DNA of 64,000 nucleotides from Cotesia glomerata (lineage: Eukaryota; Arthropoda; Insecta; Hymenoptera; Braconidae): NCBI RefSeq assembly GCF_020080835.1, contig NC_058164.1, forward strand, positions 25,489,770-25,553,769. The letters are read 5' to 3'. Below the pieces are notes generated by a model. The model worked only from the letters and a program-made list of their open reading frames with translations. It was not told where the DNA came from and searched no databases. The first letter of the stretch is position 1. Every line of letters begins with the position of its first letter. The position numbers were made by a program, and so were the translations under genes. Positions 32,845 to 45,155 of this stretch are shown here, piece after piece.

Positions 32845-35800
32845 CTGAAAGAAATAATTAAAAATTGAACCGTAAAATTTATAAAATTACTCTTTTTTCT
32901 CTACTCTATTTTAAAAACCGATTTTATACCTTAAGACATATTTTCCATCGGTTTAGCTTTGTAAATATACAAATAAAACATTTGAATTGATTTAAAAGAA
33001 TATTTTGGGTTTAAAAATCTTCTCTAGCTTTAAAAAAAACGCTTTTGACAAAAAAAACGCCATTTTCATGTATAGTAAGTGTTAGAAAATTTCTATAGTC
33101 GGTAAAGAAGAAATGCCCGCGAAATTCAAATCAGAGCTAGAGTAGACTTTTAAATTTTATTTAAAAGGTTATAAAAACCTTTTCTAACTCTAAAAACAAC
33201 TCTTTTAACCCACAAAACGCCATTTTCAAGTATAGTAAGTGTTATTTTGAAAACTTCTACAGTCAGTAAAGAAAAAATACCCGCAAAATTGAAATCAGAG
33301 CTAGATTAGACTTCTAAATTTTATTTAGAAGGTTAAAAAAATCTTTTCTAGCTCTAAAAACAATTCTTTTAACCCACAAAACGCTATTTTCTAGTATAGT
33401 AAGTGTTATTTTGAAAATTTCTACAGTCAGTAAAGAATAAATGCACGCGAAATTCAAATTAGAGCTAGAGTAGACTTAAATTCAATTTAAAACTGGTTAA
33501 GTTACCTTGCATATCTTTGGGCGGGTTTGGAGGCATAGAAGAAACTTGATAGACATTGGACCTGACGTTTGATGGCAAAGTGGTGACCTTGGACCTGAAC
33601 AAACCTCAAATTAGCACAAAACTTAGAATCAAAAGGAAGTAATTCGTACCTTTGTTTGCGAATTTTTTGGTTCCTTCCATCGAAAGAGTTGGGCGTAGGA
33701 CATCCAGAGTTAGAAGAGTAAGATGGAGGTCTGAAGGGACGAGGGCAACCTTGAACGACTGGTGGAGATGGTCCAGGAGCGTACTGGAGCCGGGGATTGT
33801 TCGCCATGCCTGGATGCATCAGTCTAATGTCCCCTGTATCAAAAAGATCATTAGAATTCTTGATCAGGATGATCTAGGGCTTGATGAATCAATTTACCTG
33901 GCACAATATGAAGACCCTGGTACATTGGCAGTGGGTAACGCGATTGTGCTTGTGCGTTTCTGTTGTCAATGCCAGCCACGCCATTAACAGTGGGTCCATT
34001 AGGTGAGTTGGTAGGATACTCGTGACCTGGCGTGGGCGACCTGCTGGTCCGTTGAGACCCAGAAGGCGTTGACGCCCGAATCATGGGTACATTCTGTCGG
34101 AACACGAGGTTTGGCAGGTTGGGGAGGAGAGATGGCGTCATGTAGACGGCTCCAGGCGGGGCAGGAGCCGTTCCTGACAACTGATGACCGTAGGAACCAG
34201 CAGTGACCATCGTTGGCGGAGGATAGGTGCCTGAGTTGACGTACATCACCGGAATACCTGGCATTTGGTTGGACGTTGGGGTGGTTGGTGGTGTGGGGAC
34301 TCGCCACATCATCGGAGGCTGCATTCCAGGTTGTCCTGAGTAGTAAGTCGGCATCATGGACAGAGGATTCTGGTAGGAGTAGTCAGTGGGTGATGGAGTG
34401 ACAGCTGGCATCGAATTGTAGGAGATTGGGTAGCCGTTGACTGGATAATTGGGTCCCGTGTTAGGTGGGGTCATCGTTTGGGGGTTATACGTGTAGTTGG
34501 AGGGGAATCTTTGGTGCTGGATCGTAGAGCGGTCGTTTGAGGCCAAGGTAGATCCTGACGGAGGGACGAAGTACATTTGCTGGGGGGCTATCTGGTTAGG
34601 CGGATGAGAATGCTGTTGAGGATGCTGTCCTTGGTTAGGCGGCTGCCAGTAAGCTTGGTTATTCGGAGCATTGTGTCCGTTGGGTGGCGGAAGGGGTGGA
34701 GGAGGCGGCGGTGGAGGTGCTGGGAACGTCGGGGTGGTTTGCGACGCTTCTGACCCGGCTCTTGACTGCTCATAGACGTTCATGCCCATGAAATAACCGG
34801 AGAGATCAGTTACTTCCGATTGGGGATGAACGGTGGTTTGCATCATCATTGGGTAATTTCCGTAGACATTGTTCTGCCCGAAGACCATGTCAGGGGGCGG
34901 TGGTGGCGGTGGAGGAGGCGGTTGTTGCTGCTGTTGCTGATTTATAGCCAAGTCCGGTGGCCGTTGGATGATATTCTGGGGTTGAGCATTTGTAAATACT
35001 GGGGATTGTAATTTAATTCGGTATTCTGAGGGTAGTTTTGGTATTGCGGATTCAATGATCCGTGAGTGCAGGGTGGCGGGGATTTAATTGGCTGGTTAAA
35101 GTCTTGAACTTGAATGGGTTGAGCCGCGGGTGGAGGACTAGCTGAGTATGGTAAAGTTGGGGACGTAGCTGTACTAGTTACTCGGTTACTAACAGCATTG
35201 TTATTGCTAACCGATGATGGTGGTGATGATTTAATAGAGTTTTTATGCTTCTTAGAACTATACTTATTAACTGGCACATTGTGTCTAGGAGATTCAGGTA
35301 ATTCGGGAAATTTATCTGGGGTCTCTGACGACGGGCTTTCACGAATCTCTTCAATATCGCTGAATATCTTCGGAGGATTGTCGGGATCAAAGCGATAAAG
35401 CGTACCATCTGAATTGGTGTACGGTTGGTTGGTGCGTGGATTCATAATAACGCTACCTAGTGGTACGCTTGAGATATTAGTGACCGCCCAAATGACTGTT
35501 TCAGTGGATTGGGTGTCTATTGAGGCATTGTTATTGTTTTGACTAGATTGTACATGACTGCAAGAATTCGCCGGAATTGGCGAGGGTGATGGTGATGGTG
35601 ATATCGTGGTATCACTCCGTTGGCTTTGTGATTTGTATCCGCTGCTAGAAGGGCTCAATCTTGAGCACATACTAGCACCAGAATCTTGTTTAGTTAGTCT
35701 AGCGCCCGCGCTACGAGTCGAAGTGACACTATCACCACGTGATAGCATTCCACGAGTATACCCACCAAAACTGAACGACTTAGACACTGAGGGACGCAAA

Positions 35801-37614
35801 ACACCACGAAATGCTTCACGTCCGTCGCAAGATTCACCTTTAGACAAACGAGCGTGGCGCCCAGAGTGGTCACCAGGATGAAGCAATCGATAGCGTGCCG
35901 ACGCATCGGAACTTTCCGAAGACGACCAGTATGGCCAGGATACAACTTCACTGCTTTCAGCGCTGCTATCCTTGAATATCCGACGGCGAACTTTTTCATA
36001 CTCCTCCTCCCGTTCTTCGAAACTCTTGCTGCGTCGGCAGTAGTCACCCGAAAGCCTGTCAGGCGACTTGAAATTATAGCCGTCTTCAAACGAACTAGAG
36101 TCACGTTTAAGTATACTGCGACGTGGCTCTTCGGTCAGTATCAAATCGTCCCTAATGTGTTCTTTGAACCTTGTGTCGGGTATTCTCATATTTTTAGTAC
36201 GTGTTACGATTACACTAAGACCCGATTGATCGACATTATGTTCCATTCCGAAATATGCGGCGACGCGGTGGACCAGCATCCGATTGTACGACGACATATT
36301 GGGAAATTTATGGCAAACTTTGTGGTGGTCTTTAGCAAATTCTATCAATTCACGCTCTATCTTTAACAAAACCGAGCGGTCCTTCTGATTACGGTTTATC
36401 GTCACGGCAATAAACTGCTCGAGATCAATACCAGTGCTATCGGTATAGAGTTCTGTGCTGTTATCACGTGATAAGCACGGCGATACGCTGTCTAAACTAC
36501 CGCTTCCTTGTGAGGATGAATTTTGATGCCGTAATTTGTGTCTTGTGCGACTTCCGACAGTCAATGTATTGCTAGAGCATTGATTTGAACACTGATTATT
36601 ACAAACACTAAGAGAACGCCGATTATCATTTCTAGATTGCTGGCAATTGTTATTACTGTAATTATTTGTATGTCCGTGATTTTTCGGTGAATACTGAACG
36701 CCAGTTGATTTCGAAGGCGATGGTGGCGTTTGTAATAATCCAGGTTTATCATTATTGTGATTGTTTTTAACGCAATTATTGCACTTTGATGATGATGATG
36801 ATGATGATGTAACAGCTAACGGGCTGGTAGCTTTAGATCGTTGACCATTGTCATTTTTATTATCACGATTATTCGTTGGTGATGTACTAGCACTCTTTGG
36901 TGTCTGTAATGGACTAGATTGACCATTTCTCGATGGAGTACGGCAAGTTGGTGACGTTGCGATATTTCGCGTTTGTTTTGGCGATTGGGCGGCACTCAGA
37001 TTGTTACTATTGTTATAAATAGACTCGTTGTTTAATTTTGAATTTGAATTATTGGGTGAGAGACCACCGTTGCTTCCGTTCCCCAGTTTCTTTTCAACTG
37101 CATCAGATTGTTGAGGGCTACGTGGCGACGCAGCCCCATTGTGGGGTTCACGTGGTGGCGAAGTTGATTCCCTCATTGCATGGCTTCTCACTAGCAATTT
37201 CACCTTGGTATTTGCCTGCAAAGTCGAAAAAAAAAAAGAAAAACAATCAATTAGCACAACAATCTAATCTTAAATTAGGATGTTGATAAGCTAATAGGGA
37301 GTGATAAAGGATTCTAACCCTATTGCGGTAATTGTTGGACTCCAAATCGATTTTGTCGGGTGGACTAGGCTGACAAGACGGCACAGGAAGTGATGTAGGA
37401 CGTGTAACAGTATTCCCAGATGATAAATTTTCAATAGTAACATTGACATCACTGTCTATCATTTCCTGATCCCCCAAGGTTGAATAAGCTGTACCACCAG
37501 ACACTAGTACATTCTTGCCAGTGGGAAGAGCCGGCATCCCAGCCGAGGATGCACCGGTGGGACTTACGGGCCGGCTCTGCGACCTGTTTCCTTTGTGCAC
37601 CACTATACTTGGTA
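32816..37614 (-). CDS. enc: encore / R3HDM-type R3H-domain protein (partial, 5' exons not found)
   Basis: The exons, on the minus strand, are 37614-37319, 37215-33898, 33833-33650, 33594-33506 and probably 32844-32816; phases agree at every junction. About 1,300 residues are visible. After a Ser/Asn-rich start comes KLLVRSHAMRES. The R3H domain (about 36400-36160) reads KDRSVLLKIERELIEFAKDH, then CHKFPNMSSYNRMLVHRVAA, then YFGMEHNV. A SUZ-like motif follows (RRSILKRDSSS ... KSFEEREEEYEKVRRRIF), then the conserved VWAVTNISSVPLGS-type block (here IWAVTNISSVPLGSVIMNP). A long Q/P-rich tail ends the protein. R3H domains bind single-stranded nucleic acid. Drosophila encore acts in germline mitotic exit and gurken regulation, and mammalian relatives are R3HDM1/2 and ARPP21. 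The first exon shown lacks a true start: V of MVHKG is preceded by a splice acceptor. One frame break lies at 34942-35083. Confidence 0.85.
33005..33480 (-). repeat. three tandem copies (about 165 bp) in the last intron
   Basis: Three copies carry AACGCYATTTTC, GTATAGTAAGTGTTA, CAGTCRGTAAAGAA, GCGAAATTCAAATYAGAGCTAGA and TAGACTT. Starts lie near 33010, 33180 and 33345. A motif like an intron donor (GTAAGT) is repeated within each unit. Confidence 0.75.
33506..33594 (-). CDS. encore-like gene: penultimate exon
   Basis: The acceptor is TTGTTCAG|G and the donor CAAG|GTAACT. The in-frame reading from the preceding exon is RSKVTTLPSNVRSNVYQVSS, then MPPNPPKDMQ. The other frame over this stretch (FAIKRQVQC...) is a shadow. 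Confidence 0.7.
33650..33833 (-). CDS. encore-like gene: Pro-rich exon
   Basis: The acceptor is TTTGATACAG and the donor AAACAAAG|GTACG. It reads GDIRLMHPGMANNPRLQYAP, then PSPPVVQGCPRPFRPPSYSS, then NSGCPTPNSFDGRNQKIRKQ. The composition continues the Pro-rich tail. Confidence 0.75.
33898..37215 (-). CDS. encore-like gene: main exon (R3H, SUZ, Q/P-rich tail; one frame break)
   Basis: The acceptor is ACTTTGCAG|GCAAAT and the donor GTGCCAG|GTAAAT. Frame 1 runs from ANTKVKLLVRSHAMRES through the R3H and SUZ-like parts to a stop at 34942. Frame 2 is open from about 35083 (after a TAA) through TNAQPQNIIQRPPDLAINQQ into a Gln run, a Pro run and the rest of the tail. In the 140-nt overlap the only GT on the minus strand cannot form an intron that shifts frame correctly. 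One base missing from the sequence would restore a single reading frame and the phase at the downstream junction. Confidence 0.8.
37319..37614 (-). CDS. encore-like gene: first recognised exon
   Basis: The acceptor is CTGTTTCAG|TACCAAG and the donor AATAGG|GTTAGA. It reads PSIVVHKGNRSQSRPVSPTG and continues Ser/Pro/Thr-rich with acidic IDSDVNVTIENL to ESNNYRNR, joining in phase 0 to ANTKVKLL. The true start codon must be in an upstream exon (above 37614) that I could not identify. Confidence 0.75.
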
Positions 37615-40179
37615 CTGAAACAGTAATTATCTTTGCTACTAAATCTACTTATTTCAATTCGTTAAACTATAACCGAATCTGCTGGTTGAAGCTTTGCCAT
37701 TAGAACACGTCCTAATGGTTGATGAATTGGGTGTAATAGATGCCAAATGTGATAAAAGCTTTCAAACAAAATGGTAGCGAAAGTAACAAAAAAAAAAAAC
37801 ACACACAATTTACCATAACTCCATAGGAAATATATTTAAATCCAGATTTATCCTAAAAGGAAAAAACGTTTTCAGTTTACAGAGGACTAGAAGCTAATTA
37901 AAAAAAACATTTGCCAAATGATGCATAATCACGGAAAAGATATTGGAGTACTCTACGTCTAAGGGTATTTGGACTTACTTTCCAGCCGTGCCATGGGTTA
38001 ATCTATGTAAGGGAATCCCGTAGTCTCTCAATTGAAGCTAGTACGGGATAGGTTAGTAGAATGGTCTTTGTGAAAGAGCACAAGCCCTTATTTCTCTCCC
38101 TTTGTTCCCGATTTCCAACATTGTCGTCTGTAATCCAACAATAACAGTCTATTGTCACAACTAATTGTTTAGTTTTATAATCAGTGTATTAGACATCAAA
38201 ATAACATTACCCAATTTGGCAACGCAAAACTTCTGAACAACTAATTGAATTTTCGATAGAACAATTAAAAAAAGATTATAGGTATTTACGTCACAGAATC
38301 AATTTGATTTGATGAATTATTCATAAGTATGGTTGGTCAGTATAATATGAAGATAAGTGATCGATTGAAGTAGAGATGGATATTTCACAAGTATAACTGT
38401 AAAAACAATATCACAATATATTCATATTATCGAATTGCAGAAAAAAAAAACCACCGCATGTTTCTTAAGTATATCACTTGGTGAATATCTTTAACGGATA
38501 AAAACTCTATAAATAAACATGAGGTGATAAAAAAAAATTGTCTGAGGTTATGTCCTCATATTTTGTGATAAAAGCAATCCCATGGTATCACTACCGGACC
38601 GAGCAAGACGTTAAAAAGACAGCGTCTGTTGGCGAACTACCCGAATCTACCAACAGTGGTGATCGTCCACTGGCAGAAGGTGAATGTAGGTAAAACTTGG
38701 ATAGTATATACCCATTTCTATTGTGGTAGTACTCCTACACACATACATAATATATATGTGGTGCAGTTGCTGAGGTGGTTGATAGTAGTAGTCTAGAGCA
38801 CGCTTGCGCATATCACCTAAACCGACTCTGCTGGGAGGAGAACGTCCAACGGGTGTTCGAGAAAATAGCGGTGTGATCAATGATGACAGCTAACAGAGAT
38901 TCCTTTTTTTGTTCCCTTTTTTTCTCATCTCTAATCATTCTTCAGCTTTAGCATCATCATAATCACTGACCTAAAGTCGGTCCATTAATAAACTTGGAAA
39001 ATAACCGGCTGCATCATTTTATCTATAATAGGGTTTTCTAAAATCTTGGATTTATTTAACCAAATTGGCAACCAAATGCTATTTTGTAATAGTCATCGAT
39101 TCAACACTTAAATATTTATGAAATACCTTCCAGGAACTGGCTGTAATTTTCTCCTGGGGTCAGACACGTGTCAGATAATTGATTTTTGCATTAGAGCATA
39201 TTGATGATTTATCACAATAATAATTGTTATTGTTATCTTAATTAATTTGATGACGGGGCTAGGCGAGCGGGTTAGTTTGACCTGATGAAAATGGTGTCTA
39301 TGACCTATATAACTTTGTTCAGTGTAACTAGGTCATGCACCTCCCTATCCCTGGAATAATACAGGGTGACCCAATGTTTGTTGCGCACGTTTTAATCTTA
39401 TTGATCCGATAGCATTCAACCTATCTCTGTCCGATAATTTTGAATATTGTTGGATAGTTTTTTTTTGTCATCAAATTGGGCGCCAATTCCACGAAATTTC
39501 TTCTATTTAAAACCACTAGTCTTCTTTTGCAACAAACGGACAAATTTTCTTGTAATCAATGGGTGAGTCAAGATTCAAGGTTTTGCGTGACTCAACCAGT
39601 AAACCGGCAATGCAGTAAATCTTACGGCTAAAGAATGTTATGTTATCGAATAGGAATCGACTGATGTAAATATATTTAGAATAAAATTATTTTTATAGTT
39701 TTTTGTAAGTATTTCATTGATTTTTCGTGTTGATAAATTTAAATTCAACTTTCTATTGTACCTTTTTCAGGATAATGTATAGATACAGCAGTCATATTTT
39801 ACGGAAAACTTTTCAATGGGTTTACATTTTTATAAAACTTTACACTTCTTCACAAAACTCAGCACTGCAGATCTCTTTCTTTTTTTTCAAGATTTCTAGC
39901 ACAAAAGAACAATTGCTTTTTCCAATATTTGCAACTGAGATAAATTTAAAGCTTCAAACATAAGTTTTTATTTCATTAATCAGCAATTGAGATAATGAAC
40001 GCGTGTCCTGAAAGGTCCTATGCAGCTTACCAGGTCTGATGCACCCAGTTACCATGGAAACGACCTACTCTCCCTGATACGGCCTGAAGAATATTCAACT
40101 TCAGACAGGATGTTTGTCTTCTTAATTTTATTCGCTGTTTAACTTATTCATCACTTAGCGAGATAATATCGCCGTTTTT
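37615..40179. other. upstream of encore-like gene, no exon recognised
   Basis: Mixed composition. It should contain introns and perhaps small 5' exons of the minus-strand gene. The frame 38880-38647 (minus) has no diagnostic content. Notable is GACACGTGTC at 39163-39172. Confidence 0.35.
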
Positions 40180-40835
40180 AATTCCCCGTTAAGAAAATCG
40201 AAGATTTTCAAAAATCGGGAAGTTATTGTTTTTAGCCCGATTTAATCGCGGTTGGTGCCATTCGAAAGGGCTTGACTGAACTTAAATTTTGAATATACTT
40301 TGGAACGATTTGGACCGGTAGATTTTGAGAAATCTCAAAAAAACTAAAAAAAAAATTTTTTTTGAATATGCTTTTTTTTGGTATGACTTTTAAACGGCTT
40401 TTTCGATCAATTCCAAAAACTTAACAGCTCTTAACATCAAAAAACCACGTCGATCGCCGCCGGTCTGATCAAAATTGGTTGACTCGTTCGTGAGTTATCG
40501 TTGTCAAAAAAAAAAACCAAAATAAAATTTTTTTTTGGAATTACTTTGAAAATTCTGGTTCGATCAACAGAAACTTGAAGATTATTTATAGGGATGAGAA
40601 AACTGCGTCGAATGCCGCCAACCGCGTGAAAATCGGTCTATTTGTTCAAAATTTATTGCGGTTTTAATTCAAAAAATAGTATTTTATCAAACTTTTGAGC
40701 TCGAAGGGCTCAAAAGCATACAAAAGCTATTTTTTGAGCTCGGAGAGCTCAAAATAACACACAAATTGTAATTATGAGCTCAAAAACGTCATAAGTGCAA
40801 TTTCAAGCGTTTAGGTATAGAATTGGCGGGAAACT
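40180..40835 (+). mobile_element. AACTTCCCG element, copy D (internally deleted)
   Basis: It starts with the terminal hairpin (AATTCCCCGTTAAG ... CGGGAAGTT). It then jumps from TTTTTAGCCCG directly to TTAATCGCGGTTGGTGCC, losing the TG microsatellite and roughly 150 bp found in copies A-C. The GAGCTC hairpins (40693-40780) are present. The right end fades after GGCGGGAAAC. It is more diverged than A and C. Confidence 0.7.
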
Positions 40836-42060
40836 AATTTTTTTATAGTGTTCCATTTGCCAAAATTAATTTTTTACAAAAATTATTTTGACAATGCAAA
40901 TTTAAAAAAATCAGTTAAGCTTCAAATAAACGATGAATTATTATTAAATTTATTTAAATTCCGCGCTTTATTTAGATAACCTTCATAGATTATTTAGATT
41001 AATTTGGCGAATTTCCGACAAGCTTTTAGTTTAGTTGTCGCACCAAACCATTTTTTTTTTCCAACTCAGAATTTTAAATTATAACATTAGCGCCGTAAGT
41101 TTTTATAATTTAGCCACTGGATATTTTAAGCCAATATATTCTTTAGTTTCCGACATTTTGTCTAACAATTTATTTTTAAAATTGATATATTTCCAGCAGA
41201 ATTAAAAACTACTAAGCCTATAACACAGCAGATTTAAAAAGACTTAAATCAAAATTTTCCTTAGCCCTATCTCTGATTATAACTGCTTCCGGAAGTAAAA
41301 GAAGCTGTTAAATAATCCAACGGTATCTATCGACAAATGCGTATGAAAAATGAATCTGCAAAGTTTCTGCGAAAATTGGCAGAACTCCAGACCTACGTCA
41401 AGACTGAATTCTGACGCCAGCATCAATGAAAGAACGGTCTAAGCCGTAATATAAGTCTCGAGGAGTAGTTTCGCATTTTAAAATCTACAAAACATTCTTC
41501 CTCTTCTCTTACATCCTAATGGTCTAAAATTAGACTAGTAGGTACATAACGATAGAGACAGTTCATCAGAGAACCAGTGTACCAGGCTAAATTTTGTATT
41601 GAAAGTCAAAAGTGTCAAACACGTACATTGGCCTAGCATTTAAAGGTCACGATAATTTTCCTGACGAATTATCATCATAACATATTCATGTTGATATAGA
41701 CAGTCGATATATAGACAGGCGAACAATGAACACACCGAAGATGACTCACTGTTGATAACTAGAGGGTAAAGACAGGTGTACACGTGCCCTAGCCATAGTC
41801 TAGCTCGGAATCACGTTTGATACAAATTCCCTGCTTTAATTCCAGTTTCTGATCCGTCGACGAATTTTGGATTCTTTCTATCGGGATATTTGCTTCTAAT
41901 AAGCTTGATGAGAGCAAACAGAGCTATGACTCACTGATTAAATATTTACTTTATCCAACCATATCTGGGTTGATATTTTGCTATCTAAACACTGGAAACG
42001 GATAGCAGCTTTGGACTATAGATCAATCCGTAAAGAAGTTTTGAGATATGCTCTCTCTTT
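40836..42060. other. unassigned sequence
   Basis: No exon, tRNA or clear repeat recognised. Confidence 0.4.
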
Positions 42061-42067
42061 AGTTACT

Positions 42068-42376
42068 TTAGCCAGTTTTTTTTTTTTTTTTTTTTTTGAA
42101 TTATTACTAAAAAATTAAGAATATTTATGGTGATATAATTAAAAATTTACCGCATATTTACTCATCAAATTTGAAAAATCCTACAATTTCTACGCTTTAC
42201 TTTTAATAATTCTTTGATTAGAATCAAAAACGTCCAAATTAATGAAATAAAAATGAAAATTTTATAATCTGCACATTTTTGTTACTTTAAATGTAGCAAT
42301 TAACAAAAAATACTAAATTTTTGCTATTATTTAATTATATCAGTATAAATGCGGCAAAATTGCAGTATAACTTATG
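42068..42376 (+). mobile_element. TACCG element, short copy
   Basis: It begins with the TTAGCCAGTTTTTT block also found at 45466 and (inverted) 47517. It contains GATATAATTAAAAATTTACCGCATATTTACT, mirrored by TTTAATTATATCAGTATAAATGCGGCAAAATTGC. No coding capacity. Confidence 0.45.
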
Positions 42377-42383
42377 TTATTAC

Positions 42384-42653
42384 ACGGAAAAAAGAAAACT
42401 TGAAAAATTACATTATAAATAATGTGTCCCGTTGAATTCAAAACTAGAAAAATTACAGTTTGAAGTAACATTTTTCTAAATTCAAACTTTAAATGTTAAT
42501 TTTCAGAGCTTTCAACGTAAATATTACATTCTACAATGTAATTTTCATAAAATCTTTAATAATTACAATCTAAAACTGTAATTTTTCCAGTTTTTAACAC
42601 GAAGCGCCATATTACATTATGTAATGTAATTTTTCTATTTTTCTTTTTTCCGT
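42384..42653. mobile_element. MITE with ACGGAAAAAAGAAAA ends (270 bp)
   Basis: The left end ACGGAAAAAAGAAAA (42384-42398) is the exact inverse of TTTTCTTTTTTCCGT (42639-42653). The inside is symmetrical in theme, with repeats of AAAAATTACA and its complement. Confidence 0.65.
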
Positions 42654-42690
42654 ATTCCGTATAAATACAATTTTATTATTGTAAAATTAG

Positions 42691-42840
42691 CTTGTTTAAG
42701 AATATTGATTGAAAAGAATTAAAAATGATGAAATTCGAATTCTTTTCAATAATTTCAGTTCTTTTTTTTGAAAAGATAGATATACAGTTTGCATCAAGTG
42801 GCCGCTTTTCAATTCTTTTCAATCGCTATTCTTAAACAGG
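42691..42840. mobile_element. 150-bp MITE, ends CTGTTTAAGAAT / ATTCTTAAACAG
   Basis: The left arm GTTTAAGAATATTGATTGAAAAGAATT matches the reverse complement of AATTCTTTTCAATCGCTATTCTTAAAC at the right. The right end is followed by GGTA, suggesting a CCCTG...CAGGG element at a TA site whose left tip has decayed. Confidence 0.6.
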
Positions 42841-43088
42841 GTATAGTAATATTATTTATTTATTTAGAAAACACCAATCAGCAATCAGCAATATACATCC
42901 ATGAGATTACAATAAAAAGAAAATATATAATTTATAATTTCGAGAGAAATGACGGAAATAATTTCACATTTTAAAGATTTATCAGGATACTAAAAAAAAA
43001 GTAGAAAAAGGAGAGATAATTAATTTATTCAAATTAACTTGATTAGTTTGATTAATTTGACCCTAAAAGGACGGCTGTCCAATTTTAA

Positions 43089-43973
43089 CCCTTCAGCACT
43101 CTCGCAAAACGATTTACTATCATTACTCGCGCGATGAGAAAAACTCTCACGCCTTATGTGGAAGCGCACGCATGCTTATAGTCCCTTTAATTTAAAAAAT
43201 CTTAAGATAGTTGTAGCGCGATAGCCATTTCAACAGAAAATTATAAAATTTTTTTTATCGAAAGATAAATGTATTAATAATTCACTACCAAAATTTCAGA
43301 TCAATTGACCGCACCGTTTTTAAGTAATTAATTTTCGAAATTGCGTCTTTTACACGTAGAGGTATAGAGAGATGGTAAAGTTGGTATGAAATCTTTGGCC
43401 CGCTCGAGTGGTACGGAAGATTTCATACTAACTTTACCATCTCTCTATACTTCTACGTGTAAAAGATGCAATTTCGAAAATTAATTACTTAAAAACGGTG
43501 CGGTCAATTGATCTGAAATTTTGGTAGTGAATTATTAATATATTTATCTTTCAATAAAAAAAATTTCATAATTTTCTGTTGAAATGCCTATCACGCTACA
43601 ACTACTTAAATAAAATAAATTTCTTAAAACAAAAAAAAATTGACTTATTTAAAAATAATATTTAATAATAATACATCCAAACACAAATGCACTCTTACGG
43701 GAACCTCCGAACTGTACCGATCAGACCCGATTTTTTAAATTCTGACCCCCCTACTTTACTATTGCGATGAGAAAATATCTCACAGAGTTAATAAAATTTA
43801 TTTTATTTTTTTATAGTATAGAACAATTAAAATAATAATATTGCAATCTGAAATAATATTAATTTTTTGACAGATAGAAAAAAAATCACATAGTCATTCC
43901 ATTTGAAATTTGAAAGAAAATTTGAGTTATTGATGAGCGTGAGAGAAAATCTCATAGCGAGAGTGCTGAAGGG
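43089..43973. mobile_element. piggyBac-type MITE (885 bp), TTAA target duplication, contains a long hairpin
   Basis: The ends read TTAA|CCCTTCAGCACTCTCGC (43085-43105) and GCGAGAGTGCTGAAGGG|TTAA (43957-43977). That gives 17-bp perfect inverted repeats starting CCC, flanked by TTAA duplications, which is the piggyBac signature. Subterminal GCGATGAGAAAAA.CTCTCAC motifs occur near both ends and near 43764. Inside is a large palindrome (43201-43396 and 43417-43610). There is no transposase. Confidence 0.8.
43201..43610. repeat. near-perfect palindrome, arms about 195 bp, 20-bp loop
   Basis: Left arm 43201-43396 and right arm 43417-43610 are reverse complements with few mismatches (for example GCGCGATAGCC against GGCTATCGCGC read as GCCTATCACGC). 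They are separated by a GC-rich spacer with CTCGAG (43397-43416). If transcribed it would fold into a long duplex RNA. Confidence 0.85.
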
Positions 43974-44139
43974 TTAAAAACACAGTAACTGACAATTTTG
44001 AGATTTTTTAAAATTTTTCTTATTAAAAAAAAATTTGCGCGCCAAATTGATAACAAATTTGATTTATGTTTAAAAAATACTTAAATATAAATATTTTTAA
44101 GGAAAAATACTTGAAATTAAGGTCTGTTATAAAAAACGC

Positions 44140-44887
44140 CATTCGGCCATACCCGACATGGATAGGTAGATTTCTTGCTTGAATATTGAAAAAAAAACAC
44201 GTTATTAAAAGGCAAAAATGTCCTAAAATTTATTTTTTATTATATTTTTGCAAATAATGATATGAGACCGACTACAACCAATAGATATTCAAAGACATCT
44301 TCCTAAAAAATAGGATTTGTAACAGACGAAAGTTATTTGATGATAATAGCTAAAAATTAATTTATTTTTGATTTTTTTTTAATTTTCCAAACTCCGAAAT
44401 AAATTGAAAAAAGTATCAAAAGGTAACGAATAATAGCTCAAATCGAAGATAATTATGTGAATTTTGACATTAAGTTGATAAATTCAAGCTATCTTTTATG
44501 GCTTAAAAGTTATTTAAAGAAAAAGGGCTGAAATACGTTCATTGAAAAATTTTTGAAAATTTTCAAATTCACGGAATTAATTAAAAAAATCATCAAAACT
44601 AAACAAATAATAGTTTAAATTGAAGGTTATTAAATGAAATTTAAGATAAATTTGATAGATTTTATCTATTTTTTACATCTGGAAGATTATTTTCATAAAA
44701 AATACAAAATTCAAAATTTTTTGAAAATGAAAAAAATTTTCAAACACCCACAACTCGTAAACTAACCGGCCGATTTTGCTCATCTTTGAACTTGATCTTG
44801 GTATTGATCCACAGAATAAGCCCACAAAATTTCATAAAGATCGGTTGAGAACTGTGGGCGCAATCCTGCTGACATGGCGCGTTATAT

Positions 44888-44965
<78 letters not shown>

Positions 44966-45155
44966 CATAAATACATATATAAACTTTTGAGCCAATGCCA
45001 TTTTTCGACATTACTCGATAAAATAAAACATATTATGATAAAATTTTCCTAAAATTACAACATGAGACCGGCTACAATAGTTATATTTCTATAGAAATCT
45101 ACCTAAAAATGCAGTAATACTAAAAAAAATCAGGTATAAAAATTTTGTTGTTACT
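44140..45155. repeat. unclassified repeat with direct terminal-like repeats and (TA)n
   Basis: Blocks near 44218-44313 (AAAATGTCCTAAAATTTA ... TGAGACCGACTACAACC ... CATCTTCCTAAAAA) recur in the same orientation near 45040-45112 (TTTTCCTAAAATTACAACATGAGACCGGCTACAA ... AAATCTACCTAAAAA), about 790 bp apart. Between them are CTCGTAAACTAACCGGCCGATTTTG and a (TA)n tract. It could be a short LTR-like or LINE-tail remnant; no reverse transcriptase frame is present. Confidence 0.4.
44889..44961. repeat. (TA)n microsatellite
   Basis: More than 30 uninterrupted AT/TA dinucleotides. The Tyr/Ile open frame through it is spurious. Confidence 0.95.

Noticed and set aside
35694..36366. Long frames opposite or out of phase with the R3H exon (35694-36104 minus, 35854-36366 plus)
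   Set aside because: Shadows of the encore-like coding frame, with no domain similarity.
38647..38880. Minus-strand frame as the first exon of the encore-like gene
   Set aside because: No convincing donor in phase with the exon at 37614 and the residues show no family match.
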